Positions 1 through 6,248 are shown, numbered from the stretch's first letter. The stretch is DNA of 12,138 nt from CAZOGW01 sp964579415 (GCA_964579415.1 CAZOGW010000091.1:1-12138); one strand, 5' to 3'. The notes: generated from the letters alone by a model not told the origin. Made by a program: numbers and translations.

Positions 1-15
1 ACGGGGAGGGGACGG

Positions 16-86
16 TACTAAGTACTAGGTACTAAGTACTAGGTACTAAGTACTACCAAATACTGAATACTGAATACTGAATGCTG
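16..86. repeat. Heptamer tandem repeat locus 1 (TACTARG, then TACTGAA)
   Basis: Positions 16-57 are six 7-bp units in perfect phase, alternating TACTAAG and TACTAGG and ending TACTACC. The alternation makes a 14-bp super-unit. After a 3-bp phase shift, 61-81 holds three copies of TACTGAA, followed by a decayed unit to 86. The array lies directly upstream of arcA. It contains TAA or TAG in every full TACTARG unit, so all forward frames are closed within three units. It is the first of five such loci in the window. Confidence 0.9.
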
Positions 87-95
87 CCCGCCAGG

Positions 96-101
96 TAACC
101 T
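96..101 (+). promoter_or_regulatory. Putative -10 box (TAACCT) for leaderless arcA
   Basis: TAACCT fits the actinobacterial TANNNT -10 pattern. It ends 7 nt before the arcA ATG, so transcription would begin at or near the A of the start codon. No convincing Shine-Dalgarno sequence lies before that ATG, which agrees with a leaderless mRNA. No good -35 box is visible; the -35 region falls inside the TACTGAA repeats. Confidence 0.45.
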
Positions 102-108
102 CGACACC

Positions 109-1359
109 ATGGCCCCGGCGGACACAACTCAATCTCTCGGCGTCTCTTCCGAGATCGGGGCACTGCGCACCGTTCTGGTGCACCGGCCGGGCACCGCCAT
201 CGCCCGGTTGACGCCGGAGAACAAGGAGGCGCTGCTCTTCGACGACCTGCTCTGGGTGGAGCGGGCACAGGAGGAGCACGACGCCTTCATCGCCATGATG
301 CACGGTCGCGGCGTCGAGGTCCTCTACTTCACCAACCTGCTCGCCGAGACTCTCGCCGACCAGGAGGTGCGCCGTGGACTGCTCGCCGAGGTGTTCAACC
401 CGACCACATGCGGCCCGCGGGTCTCCGAGAGACTCAACGAGGTGCTCGGCAATGCCCCCATCGGGGTCCTGGTCGACATCCTCGTCGGCGGGGTCCTGGA
501 GTCGGAGCTGGCGGAGTGGGGCGTCGACCACCTTTTCGCCGACCTCGTCGCCGACCGCTTCCACTACGTGCTGCGGCCGCTGCCCAACCTCCTGTTCATG
601 CGAGACAACGCCGCCTGGATCAACGGAGGGCTCAGCCTCAACGCCCTGGCAACGCCGGCCCGGGCCCGCGAGTCGCTATACATGCGCACCATCTACGAGA
701 GCCACCCACGCTTCAAGGACGCCGGCTTCCCCATCTGGTACGGAGCCGACGCCACCGACACCTACCCGGCCAGCATCGAAGGTGGCGACACCCTGGTACT
801 CGCAGCCGACACCGTGATGATCGGGCTGGGGGAGCGCACCTCGGCGCCGGCGATGGAGTTGCTGGCGCAGCGCCTCTTCGACGAGGGAACGGTCCGGTAC
901 GTGATCGTGGTCCACATGCGCCACGAGCGTGCCGTGATGCACCTCGATACCGTCTTCACCATGGTCGACGTCGACAAGTTCAACGTGTTCCCCGGCCTCC
1001 TCGACGACGCCGACGTCCATGTCCTCACCCCGGGCCGCGGTCGCGGGATCCACGTCGACCCGGCCCCCAGCATCGAGGCGGCGCTGCGTCGCACCCTCCA
1101 ACTCGACCACGTCGAGATGATCCCCACCGGGGGCGACGCCATCGGCCGGCTCCGGGAGCAATGGGACGACGGCAACAACACCCTGGCGCTGGCCCCCGGG
1201 GTCGTGGTGGCGTACATGCGCAATCGTGAGACCAACCGGCGCCTCACCGACGCCGGCGTCGAGGTGCTGGAGTTGGATGCCTCCGAGCTGTGCCGCGGTC
1301 GGGGCGGGAGCCGGTGCATGACCCAGCCGCTGCTGCGGGACCCGGCACCGGCGCCATGA
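109..1359 (+). CDS. arcA: Arginine deiminase
   Basis: Hydrolyses L-arginine to citrulline and ammonia, the first step of the arginine deiminase pathway, in the cytoplasm. The 416-aa length matches the family (about 400-420). The N-terminal SEIGALRTVLVHRPG stretch (residues 14-28) is typical. The catalytic set is complete: Asp166 in LLFMRD, Glu224 in IEGGD, His278 and Asp280 in MHLDTVFT, and the nucleophile Cys403 in GGSRCM. The first four match Pseudomonas aeruginosa numbering as I recall it. Residue 164 is Met where FTRD is usual. The ATG at 109 was chosen because the protein then begins as family members do, and a -10-like box sits 7 nt upstream. The stop overlaps the next gene's ATG (ATGA). 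No arcB, arcC or arcD is in view, so this may serve nitrogen release or acid tolerance rather than a full ATP-yielding pathway; that is inference. Confidence 0.95.
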   Translation: MAPADTTQSLGVSSEIGALRTVLVHRPGTAIARLTPENKEALLFDDLLWVERAQEEHDAFIAMMHGRGVEVLYFTNLLAETLADQEVRRGLLAEVFNPTTCGPRVSERLNEVLGNAPIGVLVDILVGGVLESELAEWGVDHLFADLVADRFHYVLRPLPNLLFMRDNAAWINGGLSLNALATPARARESLYMRTIYESHPRFKDAGFPIWYGADATDTYPASIEGGDTLVLAADTVMIGLGERTSAPAMELLAQRLFDEGTVRYVIVVHMRHERAVMHLDTVFTMVDVDKFNVFPGLLDDADVHVLTPGRGRGIHVDPAPSIEAALRRTLQLDHVEMIPTGGDAIGRLREQWDDGNNTLALAPGVVVAYMRNRETNRRLTDAGVEVLELDASELCRGRGGSRCMTQPLLRDPAPAP

Positions 1360-1592
1360 GCGGCGACCCGCTGGTCACGGTGGCGACCTTCCTCCACCGT
1401 GGTGAAGCGGAGGTGGCGTCGGCGAGTCTGCGCTCCGCCGGAATCGAGGCGATGATCGTCGCCGACGACGAGGGCGGACTCAGCCCCGGGTTCTTCACCG
1501 AGCACCGGGTGCGCCTGGTGGTCCACCGCGACCGGTCCACCGAGGCGGCCCTGTTGCTCGAGGAGGATGTCGCCGGGGAGGGCGGCGAGTGA
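1356..1592 (+). CDS. Small DUF2007-like (putative signal-transducing) protein
   Basis: A 78-aa soluble protein. The opening LVTVATFLHRGEAEVASASLRSAGIEAMIVADD (about residues 6-38) has the character of DUF2007 proteins: a hydrophobic strand, a helix with a GEAEVA core, an AGI turn, and a final strand (RVRLVVHRDR). The molecular role of that family is not established. Translation starts at the ATG overlapping the arcA stop (ATGA), with no clear ribosome binding site of its own, so it is probably translated by coupling. A longer reading from 1290 would lie inside arcA and is not supported. It ends in an acidic, Gly-rich tail that carries the strong GGGGAGGG site for the next gene. The DUF2007 assignment is by pattern memory only. 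Confidence 0.8.
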   Translation: MSGDPLVTVATFLHRGEAEVASASLRSAGIEAMIVADDEGGLSPGFFTEHRVRLVVHRDRSTEAALLLEEDVAGEGGE

Positions 1593-1996
1593 CCCCGGTG
1601 CTGCTCGACCCGCAGGTGCGGGAGGCCATCGTTGGCCATGCCCGCTGGTGCAGCCCTCACGAGGCGTGCGGGCTGCTTGCCCTCGACGGCGACGACCGGG
1701 TGCGCATGGCCTACTGCCTCACCAACGTCGACGCATCTCCACTCCGGTTCACCGTGGCGCCCCGGGAGCACCTGGGGGCTCTCCGCCACGCCGAACGCCT
1801 CGGCTGGTCCATCGCCGGGAGCTTCCACTCCCACCCGTCGGCGCCGGCGGTGCCCTCCCACCGCGACGTGGCGGGGGCGCTCGATCCTACCTGGCTCTAC
1901 CTGATCGCCGGGCCGCTGCCCGACCCTGCCGTCAACGCCTACCGCATCGCCGGCGGCGTGGTCACCCGGGTGGAGTTGCTGGCGGGGGCGGCGTGA
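1589..1996 (+). CDS. JAMM/MPN+ zinc metallopeptidase (Mec-like)
   Basis: A 135-aa single-domain JAB1/MPN+ protein with every JAMM residue: Glu25 (HEACGLL), His80 and His82 (FHSHP), Ser90 and Asp93 (PSHRD). In mycobacteria the Mec homologue (Rv1334) removes the C-terminal residue or cysteine adduct from the sulfur carrier CysO in O-phosphoserine-dependent cysteine synthesis, and it sits upstream of the Rv1339, rph and rdgB homologues as here. No CysO- or CysM-type gene is in this window, so the substrate may lie elsewhere or be another ubiquitin-like protein. The GTG start overlaps the previous stop (GTGA) and has a GGGGAGGG ribosome binding site (1575-1582) 6 nt upstream. Active zinc peptidase is well supported; the substrate is inference. 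Confidence 0.9.
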   Translation: MTPVLLDPQVREAIVGHARWCSPHEACGLLALDGDDRVRMAYCLTNVDASPLRFTVAPREHLGALRHAERLGWSIAGSFHSHPSAPAVPSHRDVAGALDPTWLYLIAGPLPDPAVNAYRIAGGVVTRVELLAGAA

Positions 1997-2016
1997 CCGG
2001 GAGAGACACGGCCGAG

Positions 2017-2271
2017 ATGTCGGACCGCCACGTCGTCTACCTGCTGGTGGCTGGGGTCATGCTCGTCTTCGACGCCGTCCTCATCGGGGCCACCTGGATC
2101 CTCTCGCCGACGGCCTCGCTGCTGCTGGCCGGCATCTGGTTGGCCGGGCTGGCGGTGGCGGCGGCCACCTGGCGCAAGGGGCCGTGGGTACCGCTCACCG
2201 CCTCCATAGTCGTGTCGCTGGTGTGGCTGGTGACGGTGTCGGTGGGAGTTGTCTCGGGGGCCTGGACGTGA
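2017..2271 (+). CDS. Small integral membrane protein, unknown function
   Basis: I do not recognise a family. The 84-aa product has about three hydrophobic helices (roughly residues 6-25, 30-48 and 54-79) separated by short polar turns; RKG sits between helices 2 and 3. The ATG at 2017 has a GGGAGAG site about 11 nt upstream. An alternative GTG at 1993 overlaps the previous stop (GTGA), like the neighbouring junctions, and would add 8 residues (92 aa). It lies between the JAMM peptidase and the MBL-fold gene, where the mycobacterial cluster has cysO, cysM, a rhomboid-like protein and murI. Three helices and lack of catalytic motifs argue against a rhomboid. Its stop overlaps the next GTG. Confidence 0.7.
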   Translation: MSDRHVVYLLVAGVMLVFDAVLIGATWILSPTASLLLAGIWLAGLAVAAATWRKGPWVPLTASIVVSLVWLVTVSVGVVSGAWT

Positions 2272-3041
2272 CCGCGCTGCGCCTCGACGTGCTCGGCTCC
2301 AGCGGGAGCGGGCCGGAGCCGGGCCATCCTGCTTCCGGCTACCTGCTCCGGGGCGGCGGGGTCAGCCTGCTCCTCGACACCGGGCCGGGGACGTTCATGC
2401 GCCTTGCCGAGCTGATCCGGCCGGAGAGCGTCGACGCGGTGGTGGTGAGCCACGTCCACCCTGACCACTGCACCGACATCTTCGCTCTCTACGCCTACTT
2501 CGCCCACCGCCTGGGCAGGAGCGACTCCACCCCGCTGCTGGTGCCCCCGGGCGCCGGCGACCACCTCGCCGGGTTCGTCGGCTCCGGGCCGGATCACACC
2601 TTCCGCCGCATCTTCGACATCGTCGAGGTCGACGGCGGCGAGACGGCGTCGTTCGGCGGCCTGGCGTTGCGTTTTGCCCGTACCACCCATCCGGTTGCCA
2701 CCATCGCCACCAGAGTCGACGCCGGCGCCGCCTCGCTCGCCTACTCGGCGGACACCGGGCCCGGGGGCGGCTTTGCCGACCTTGCAGCCGGGGCCGGCAC
2801 GGTGCTCTGCGAGGCGACCCTGGGCGACGAGGAGCGCGCAGATTCGGCCTACCCCTTCCATCTAACCGCTGCCGAAGCCGGGTCGGTCGCCGCCGCGGCG
2901 GGAGCATCGCGGCTCGTGCTGACCCATCTGGGGCCTACCCTGCCGCCTCACGTGGCATCGGCCCGCGCCGCCTCGGTGTTCGCCGGGGAGGTCGACGTGG
3001 CCGTGCCCGGCTACAGCCGCCACTGGAGGGAGATCAGGTGA
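2268..3041 (+). CDS. Metallo-beta-lactamase-fold phosphodiesterase (Rv1339-like)
   Basis: A 257-aa RNase Z-type MBL-fold hydrolase. Metal ligands are visible: HxHxDH at 62-67 (HVHPDH), His141 (TTHP), Asp162 (SADTG) and His220 (LTHLG). His198 in PFHLTAAEAG is the extra histidine typical of the ElaC/RNase Z-like branch. The position directly upstream of rph matches Rv1339 of Mycobacterium tuberculosis, which has been reported to act as an atypical cyclic-nucleotide phosphodiesterase. The long insertion used by true RNase Z to hold tRNA is not evident, so a small phosphodiester substrate is more likely; this is inference. GTG at 2268 overlaps the previous stop (GTGA). A reading from 2184 would add 28 residues that overlap the membrane protein gene and do not resemble the family. 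The stop overlaps the rph GTG. Confidence 0.92.
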   Translation: MTALRLDVLGSSGSGPEPGHPASGYLLRGGGVSLLLDTGPGTFMRLAELIRPESVDAVVVSHVHPDHCTDIFALYAYFAHRLGRSDSTPLLVPPGAGDHLAGFVGSGPDHTFRRIFDIVEVDGGETASFGGLALRFARTTHPVATIATRVDAGAASLAYSADTGPGGGFADLAAGAGTVLCEATLGDEERADSAYPFHLTAAEAGSVAAAAGASRLVLTHLGPTLPPHVASARAASVFAGEVDVAVPGYSRHWREIR

Positions 3042-3739
3042 GGCAGGACCGCCAACCAGGCGAGTTGCGTCCGGTACGCATCGAGCGCGGATTCACCGAC
3101 ATGACACCGGGTTCGGTGCTGATCCATATGGGCGCCACCCGGGTGCTGTGCACGGTGTCGTTCGACGAGGACGTCCCCCCGTGGATGCGCCACAGCGGGG
3201 AGGGCTGGATCACCGCCGAGTACTCGATGCTCCCCGGTTCGAGCCCGCAACGGGTCGACCGCCGCTCCTCGAGCGGGGGGCGGGTGAAGGAGATCCAACG
3301 CCTCGTCGGTCGTTCGCTGCGCGCCGCCGTCGACCTGGCCGCCATGCCCGGCCTCACCGCCCGGGTCGACTGCGACGTGCTCCAGGCGGACGGGGGAACC
3401 CGCACCGCTTCGATCACAGGAGCCTGGGTCGCTCTCGCCGACGCCTTCGACCGCCGCGTCGCCGAAGGAGGTATCGCCGCCAGCCCGATCGGCCGTCACG
3501 TGGCCGCCGTCTCGGTCGGCATCCTCGAAGGGGTGCCTCTCCTCGACCTGGAGTACACCGAGGATGTCGCCGCCGACGTCGACTGCAACGTGGTGATGAC
3601 CGGCGAGGGCCGGCTCATCGAGGTGCAGGGCACCGCCGAGGGGGAGCCCTTCGCCCGCGACGACCTCGACCGCATGCTCGACATGGCGTGGCAGGGAATC
3701 CAGGAGCTGACCGGTCATCAGGCGCGCTCCCGTAAGTAA
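3038..3739 (+). CDS. rph: Ribonuclease PH
   Basis: Phosphorolytic 3'-5' exoribonuclease that trims tRNA 3' ends and other RNA, working as a hexamer. The 233-aa product carries the family signatures in order: LRPVRIERGFT near the N-terminus, GWITAEYSMLP (about 61-71), EIQRLVGRSLRAAVDL (about 88-103), DCDVLQADGGTRTASITGAW (about 112-131) and a C-terminal VQGTAEGEPF. It is slightly shorter than common homologues (about 238-259), partly because the stretch RSSSGGRVKEIQR lacks a few residues of the usual GKxxGRTxEIQR. The GTG start overlaps the upstream stop (GTGA) and has a strong GGAGGGAG ribosome binding site. A functional link to nearby tRNA genes is possible, but rph-rdgB adjacency is simply common in actinobacteria. 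Confidence 0.97.
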   Translation: MRQDRQPGELRPVRIERGFTDMTPGSVLIHMGATRVLCTVSFDEDVPPWMRHSGEGWITAEYSMLPGSSPQRVDRRSSSGGRVKEIQRLVGRSLRAAVDLAAMPGLTARVDCDVLQADGGTRTASITGAWVALADAFDRRVAEGGIAASPIGRHVAAVSVGILEGVPLLDLEYTEDVAADVDCNVVMTGEGRLIEVQGTAEGEPFARDDLDRMLDMAWQGIQELTGHQARSRK

Positions 3740-3748
3740 TATATGCAA

Positions 3749-3794
3749 CGTACTACGTACTACGTAGTACGTAACGCACTGGATGCTGGATACT
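3749..3794. repeat. Heptamer tandem repeat locus 2 (CGTACTA, then GGATACT)
   Basis: Four phased units CGTACTA, CGTACTA, CGTAGTA, CGTAACG cover 3749-3776. Two units GGATGCT and GGATACT cover 3781-3794. The first part contains a perfect 20-bp palindrome at 3754-3773. The locus begins 9 bp after the rph stop and ends 6 bp before the rdgB ATG, so it fills the whole space between two genes that normally abut. Confidence 0.85.
3789..3794 (+). promoter_or_regulatory. Possible -10 box (GATACT) inside the repeat, before rdgB
   Basis: GATACT differs from TATACT at one position and ends 6 nt before the chosen rdgB ATG, which has no Shine-Dalgarno sequence. This spacing would give a leaderless rdgB transcript. 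The box is part of the GGATACT heptamer, so the match may be chance. No clear -35 box is seen. Confidence 0.3.
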
Positions 3795-3800
3795 GCTCTC

Positions 3801-4376
3801 ATGAACCTCGACCTGCTCGTCGTCGCCTCCCGGAACCCGGACAAGATCGTCGAGATCGAGGCGGTGCTTGCCGGGTTGCCGTCACCGCCGTCCCTGGTGC
3901 GGGGCCTGAGCTGGCCCGAGATCGAGGAGACCGAGGAGACACTGCGGGGCAACGCTTTGCTCAAGGCACGGACCGTGGCCGAGGTCACCGGGTTCCCCGC
4001 CCTCGCCGACGACACCGGGCTCGAGGTCGTCGCGCTGGGGGGTGAGCCCGGGGTCAACACCGCCCGCTTCTCCGGGCCGGATGCCACCTACGCCTCAAAC
4101 GTCGCCCTGCTGTTGCAGCGGCTGGACGGCGTCGCCGACCGCCGCGCCCGCTTCCGCACGGTGGTGGCTCTGGTCACGCCCGACGGCGAGGAGTTGGTGG
4201 TCGAAGGGGCGCTCGACGGCACCATCGCCACCGAGCGACGAGGCGACGGGGGCTTCGGCTATGACCCGGTGTTCGAGGTGGACGGGCGCACCATGGCCGA
4301 GATGGGTACCGCCCACAAGAACCGCATCTCGCACCGGGCGCGGGCGCTCCAGGCCCTGGCGGCGGCGCTGTCGTAG
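3801..4376 (+). CDS. rdgB: Non-canonical purine NTP pyrophosphatase (RdgB/HAM1 family)
   Basis: Cleaves dITP, ITP and XTP to the monophosphates, keeping deaminated purines out of DNA and RNA; cytoplasmic dimer. The 191-aa length is normal. Motifs are SRNPDKIVEIE (residues 10-20, substrate and phosphate site), ADDTGLEVVALGGEPG (69-84, with the catalytic acidic pair at 70-71), GGFGYDPVF (150-158) and the C-terminal KNRISHRARAL (173-183). The ATG at 3801 was chosen because MNLDLLVVASRN matches the family N-terminus; an upstream ATG at 3783 lies within the heptamer repeat. The usual coupling to rph is broken by the repeat array, and no ribosome binding site is seen. The ABC ATPase gene follows after 10 bp. 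Confidence 0.95.
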   Translation: MNLDLLVVASRNPDKIVEIEAVLAGLPSPPSLVRGLSWPEIEETEETLRGNALLKARTVAEVTGFPALADDTGLEVVALGGEPGVNTARFSGPDATYASNVALLLQRLDGVADRRARFRTVVALVTPDGEELVVEGALDGTIATERRGDGGFGYDPVFEVDGRTMAEMGTAHKNRISHRARALQALAAALS

Positions 4377-4386
4377 GGAGGGCGGG

Positions 4387-5445
4387 GTGGCCACCTTCGA
4401 CCTGGACGGTGTCACCCTGGTCAAGGACGGCCGGACCATCCTCGACGCGGTGACCCTCCATGCCGCCGACGGCGAGATGCTCGCCCTGGTGGGAGCGTCG
4501 GGGTCGGGCAAGACCAGTGTCCTGCGCGTCGCCGCCGGGCTGGAGAAGGTCGGGTCGGGGCAGATCCGCCTCGGCGGGACCGACGTGCGTGATCTCGAGC
4601 CGGCCGCCCGCAACGTGGCCATGGTGTTCCAGACATCGGTGCTCTACCCGTTCCGCGACGTGGAGGCCAACGTGGCCTTCCCACTGCACCTGCAGCGGCG
4701 TCCCGGTGACGAGGTCGCCCGCAGGGTGCACGCCGAGGGGAGGGCGTTGCACATCACCGCCTTACTCGGCCGGGACCCCTCCGAGCTGTCCGCCGGCCAG
4801 CAGCAGCTCGTCCAGGTGGCCCGGGCCATGGTCCGAGTCCCCGACCTGTTCCTTCTCGACGAGCCTTTGGCGATGCTCGACCCGGTGCAGCGGCACCGGC
4901 TCCGCGCCGAGTTGCGCACGGTCCAGGCGGGTTACGGCGTGACCGCGCTCTACGCCACCAACGACCCTGCAGAGGCGATGGCCATCGCCGACAGGGTCGC
5001 CGTCCTCGATGGCGGCGGCGTGTCGCAGGTGGGAGAGCCGATGGCGGTTTACCGACGTGCGGCGACTCGCCTCGTCGCCGAGCTGATGGGTGAGCTGAGC
5101 GTGGTTCCCGTGGTCGTCGACGGGGACGGTCACGGCTGGTGGCTGCGCCGGCACGGCCTCGAGGTGCGGGCGTGGACGCCGGAGCTGGGAGGGCGGGCCG
5201 GGCAGACCGTCGACCTGGGGCTACGCCCCGAGGACGTGACGGCGACCGATCGTGGGCCCTGGGACGTGGTGCACGTCGAGGTGAGGGGCAGTCACGACGC
5301 CGTCGACGTCGCCGCCGCCGGCGCCGAGATCCGGGTATTCACCCGGCCCGGTGTCCTGCACCGTGGCGACACCGTGGCGCTCCAGGTCCGGGCCGGGATC
5401 GTCCTCGACCCCGCCGGTGGGACCATCGGCTTCGTGGAGGGCTGA
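4387..5445 (+). CDS. ABC transporter ATP-binding protein, MalK/CUT1-like, with Asn in the H-loop
   Basis: A 352-aa ABC ATPase with a C-terminal regulatory/TOBE-like region (about 235-352, including LGLRPEDV at 277-284), the layout of MalK/UgpC ATPases of sugar and related importers. Walker A is GASGSGKT (36-43), Q-loop Gln82, signature LSAGQ (134-138), Walker B LFLLDEP (154-160) and D-loop LAMLD (161-165). The residue after the last core strand is Asn192 (YATND) where the family has His (VTHD). Ser-to-Ala change in the D-loop and LSAGQ instead of LSGGQ are further departures. GTG at 4387 was chosen: GGGAGGG lies 4-5 nt upstream and homology begins at once. No permease or solute-binding gene is nearby, so the transporter partner and substrate are unknown. 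Possibly a low-activity or repurposed ATPase. Confidence 0.9.
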   Translation: MATFDLDGVTLVKDGRTILDAVTLHAADGEMLALVGASGSGKTSVLRVAAGLEKVGSGQIRLGGTDVRDLEPAARNVAMVFQTSVLYPFRDVEANVAFPLHLQRRPGDEVARRVHAEGRALHITALLGRDPSELSAGQQQLVQVARAMVRVPDLFLLDEPLAMLDPVQRHRLRAELRTVQAGYGVTALYATNDPAEAMAIADRVAVLDGGGVSQVGEPMAVYRRAATRLVAELMGELSVVPVVVDGDGHGWWLRRHGLEVRAWTPELGGRAGQTVDLGLRPEDVTATDRGPWDVVHVEVRGSHDAVDVAAAGAEIRVFTRPGVLHRGDTVALQVRAGIVLDPAGGTIGFVEG

Positions 5446-5448
5446 CAG

Positions 5449-5531
5449 TGCGGGCGGGGGGACTCGAACCCCCAAGGGCAGCGCCCACCAGGACCTAAAC
5501 CTGGCGCGTTTACCAGTTCCGCCACGCCCGC
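5449..5531 (-). tRNA. tRNA-Leu(TAG)
   Basis: Read on the minus strand, the acceptor stem GCGGGCG/CGCCCGC closes an 83-nt type II tRNA with the long variable arm of leucine tRNAs. The anticodon stem CCAGG/CCTGG holds loop TTTAGGT with anticodon TAG, for CTA and other CTN codons. The T-loop is TTCGAGT. The discriminator is A (minus-strand 5449), and the next bases are CTG, so CCA is not encoded. Its 3' end lies only 3 bp from the stop of the convergent ABC ATPase gene. Confidence 0.95.
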
Positions 5532-5584
5532 GAGGTGGAGCGCGCCATTGTCGCAGACGCCGTCGTAGAAACGCCTCCTCGCAT

Positions 5585-5616
5585 AGAGCCCCCGACGAAC
5601 CATCGCCGGGGGCTCT
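5585..5616 (-). terminator. Terminator-like hairpin between tRNA-Lys and tRNA-Leu
   Basis: A perfect 10-bp inverted repeat, AGAGCCCCCG/CGGGGGCTCT, can be extended by four inner pairs (one G-U) to leave a TGGT loop when read on the minus strand. It begins 2 nt after the encoded CCA of tRNA-Lys. No T-run follows on either strand, so it could be a U-poor intrinsic terminator, a processing signal, or a stop for the convergent + operon that reads through antisense to tRNA-Leu. Confidence 0.5.
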
Positions 5617-5620
5617 GTGG

Positions 5621-5694
5621 TGGGTCGCGTGGGACTCGAACCCACAACCTGCGGATTAAGAGTCCGATGCTCTGCCAAATTGAGCTAGCGACCC
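5621..5694 (-). tRNA. tRNA-Lys(CTT)
   Basis: The minus-strand cloverleaf has acceptor GGGTCGC/GCGACCC, D-arm GCTC/GAGC, anticodon loop CTCTTAA with anticodon CTT, and T-arm GTGGG TTCGAGT CCCAC; length 74 nt. The top anticodon-stem pair (27-43) reads T-C, a mismatch. Discriminator A is followed by encoded CCA (5618-5620). A possible promoter lies in the end of the upstream gene: GTGACA (5722-5727) and TAACCT (5701-5706), though with a short 15-nt spacer. Cotranscription with that gene is also possible. Confidence 0.94.
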
Positions 5695-5703
5695 GAGGAC
5701 AGG

Positions 5704-6225
5704 TTAGCAACCCTCCGCGGCTGTCACAGCCAGGGCTACGGGCAGGGCGTCGATCCATGCCATGGTCCGCTCCCACGCGTCGGTGCTGCGGCGCATTGAC
5801 ACCCGGCAGACGCCGTGGAGGAGGTGGTTCTTGCGATGACCGGTCCCGGCCGGCTTCACGAAGGTCTTCGTCGCCGCGGCGCCGGGGAGGCTGAGCACGG
5901 AGCGCCAGTGGTGAAGCGCCGCCGCCTCGTCGTTGCCCTCGTGGAGGTGGAGGGCGATGACGAACTGGGCGCCTGGATCGTGGAAGGCGCGGCACCAGGC
6001 GATGAACAGGCGCAGCAGGCGCGGATCCGTATTGGTGACCGACAAGATGCGTTTCACCTTGGCGCCCTCGCCCCAGTAGGCGACCACACCGGCTACCCAG
6101 AGCGGGTCGTCGATGAGCGCGGGGACGGCGCTCGCGGCGGCGACCCTGATGTCGCGGATCTGTTCTCGCCGTCGCCACTGCGTGTCGCGGCGGACTGCAG
6201 TTCTGTCACTCCCGGGTGCGCTCAT
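5704..6225 (-). CDS. LAGLIDADG-homing-endonuclease-like protein
   Basis: A 173-aa protein resembling a group of stand-alone actinobacterial proteins with one LAGLIDADG-like core. Residues 42-56 (LWVAGVVAYWGEGAK) look like the GLYLGDG form of the motif with Glu for the catalytic Asp. SVTNTDPRLLRLFIAWCR (62-79), KPAGTGHRKN (124-133) and GVCRVSMRRST (138-148) follow in the order I recall for that group. A basic segment (TAVRRDTQWRRREQIR, about 9-24) could bind DNA or RNA. The ATG at 6225 was chosen because a TAGGTT box ends 7 nt upstream. Longer starts at 6255 or 6312 lack support and the latter enters tRNA-Pro. The gene ends 9 bp before tRNA-Lys. Whether it cuts nucleic acid is unknown; family assignment is from memory. 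Confidence 0.75.
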   Translation of the reverse strand: MSAPGSDRTAVRRDTQWRRREQIRDIRVAAASAVPALIDDPLWVAGVVAYWGEGAKVKRILSVTNTDPRLLRLFIAWCRAFHDPGAQFVIALHLHEGNDEAAALHHWRSVLSLPGAAATKTFVKPAGTGHRKNHLLHGVCRVSMRRSTDAWERTMAWIDALPVALAVTAAEGC

Positions 6226-6232
6226 AGCATCG

Positions 6233-6238
6233 AACCTA
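6233..6238 (-). promoter_or_regulatory. Putative -10 box (TAGGTT) for a leaderless transcript
   Basis: On the minus strand TAGGTT (TANNNT pattern) is separated by exactly 7 nt from the ATG at 6225, and no Shine-Dalgarno sequence is present. The spacing equals that seen before arcA. Confidence 0.45.
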
Positions 6239-6248
6239 CCCGGGGGGT

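Noticed and set aside
16..86. Heptamer arrays as CRISPR arrays
   Set aside because: Units are 7 bp and directly tandem with no spacers, and no cas genes are present.
46..564. Minus-strand frame over arcA ending in the heptamer repeats
   Set aside because: arcA on the + strand has all catalytic residues; the opposite frame has no recognisable features, and its repeat-encoded SIQYSVF-like segment belongs to a frame artefact.
2184..2267. Longer N-terminus for the MBL-fold protein
   Set aside because: It overlaps the end of the membrane protein gene and lacks family similarity; GTG at 2268 gives the GTGA overlap seen at other junctions.
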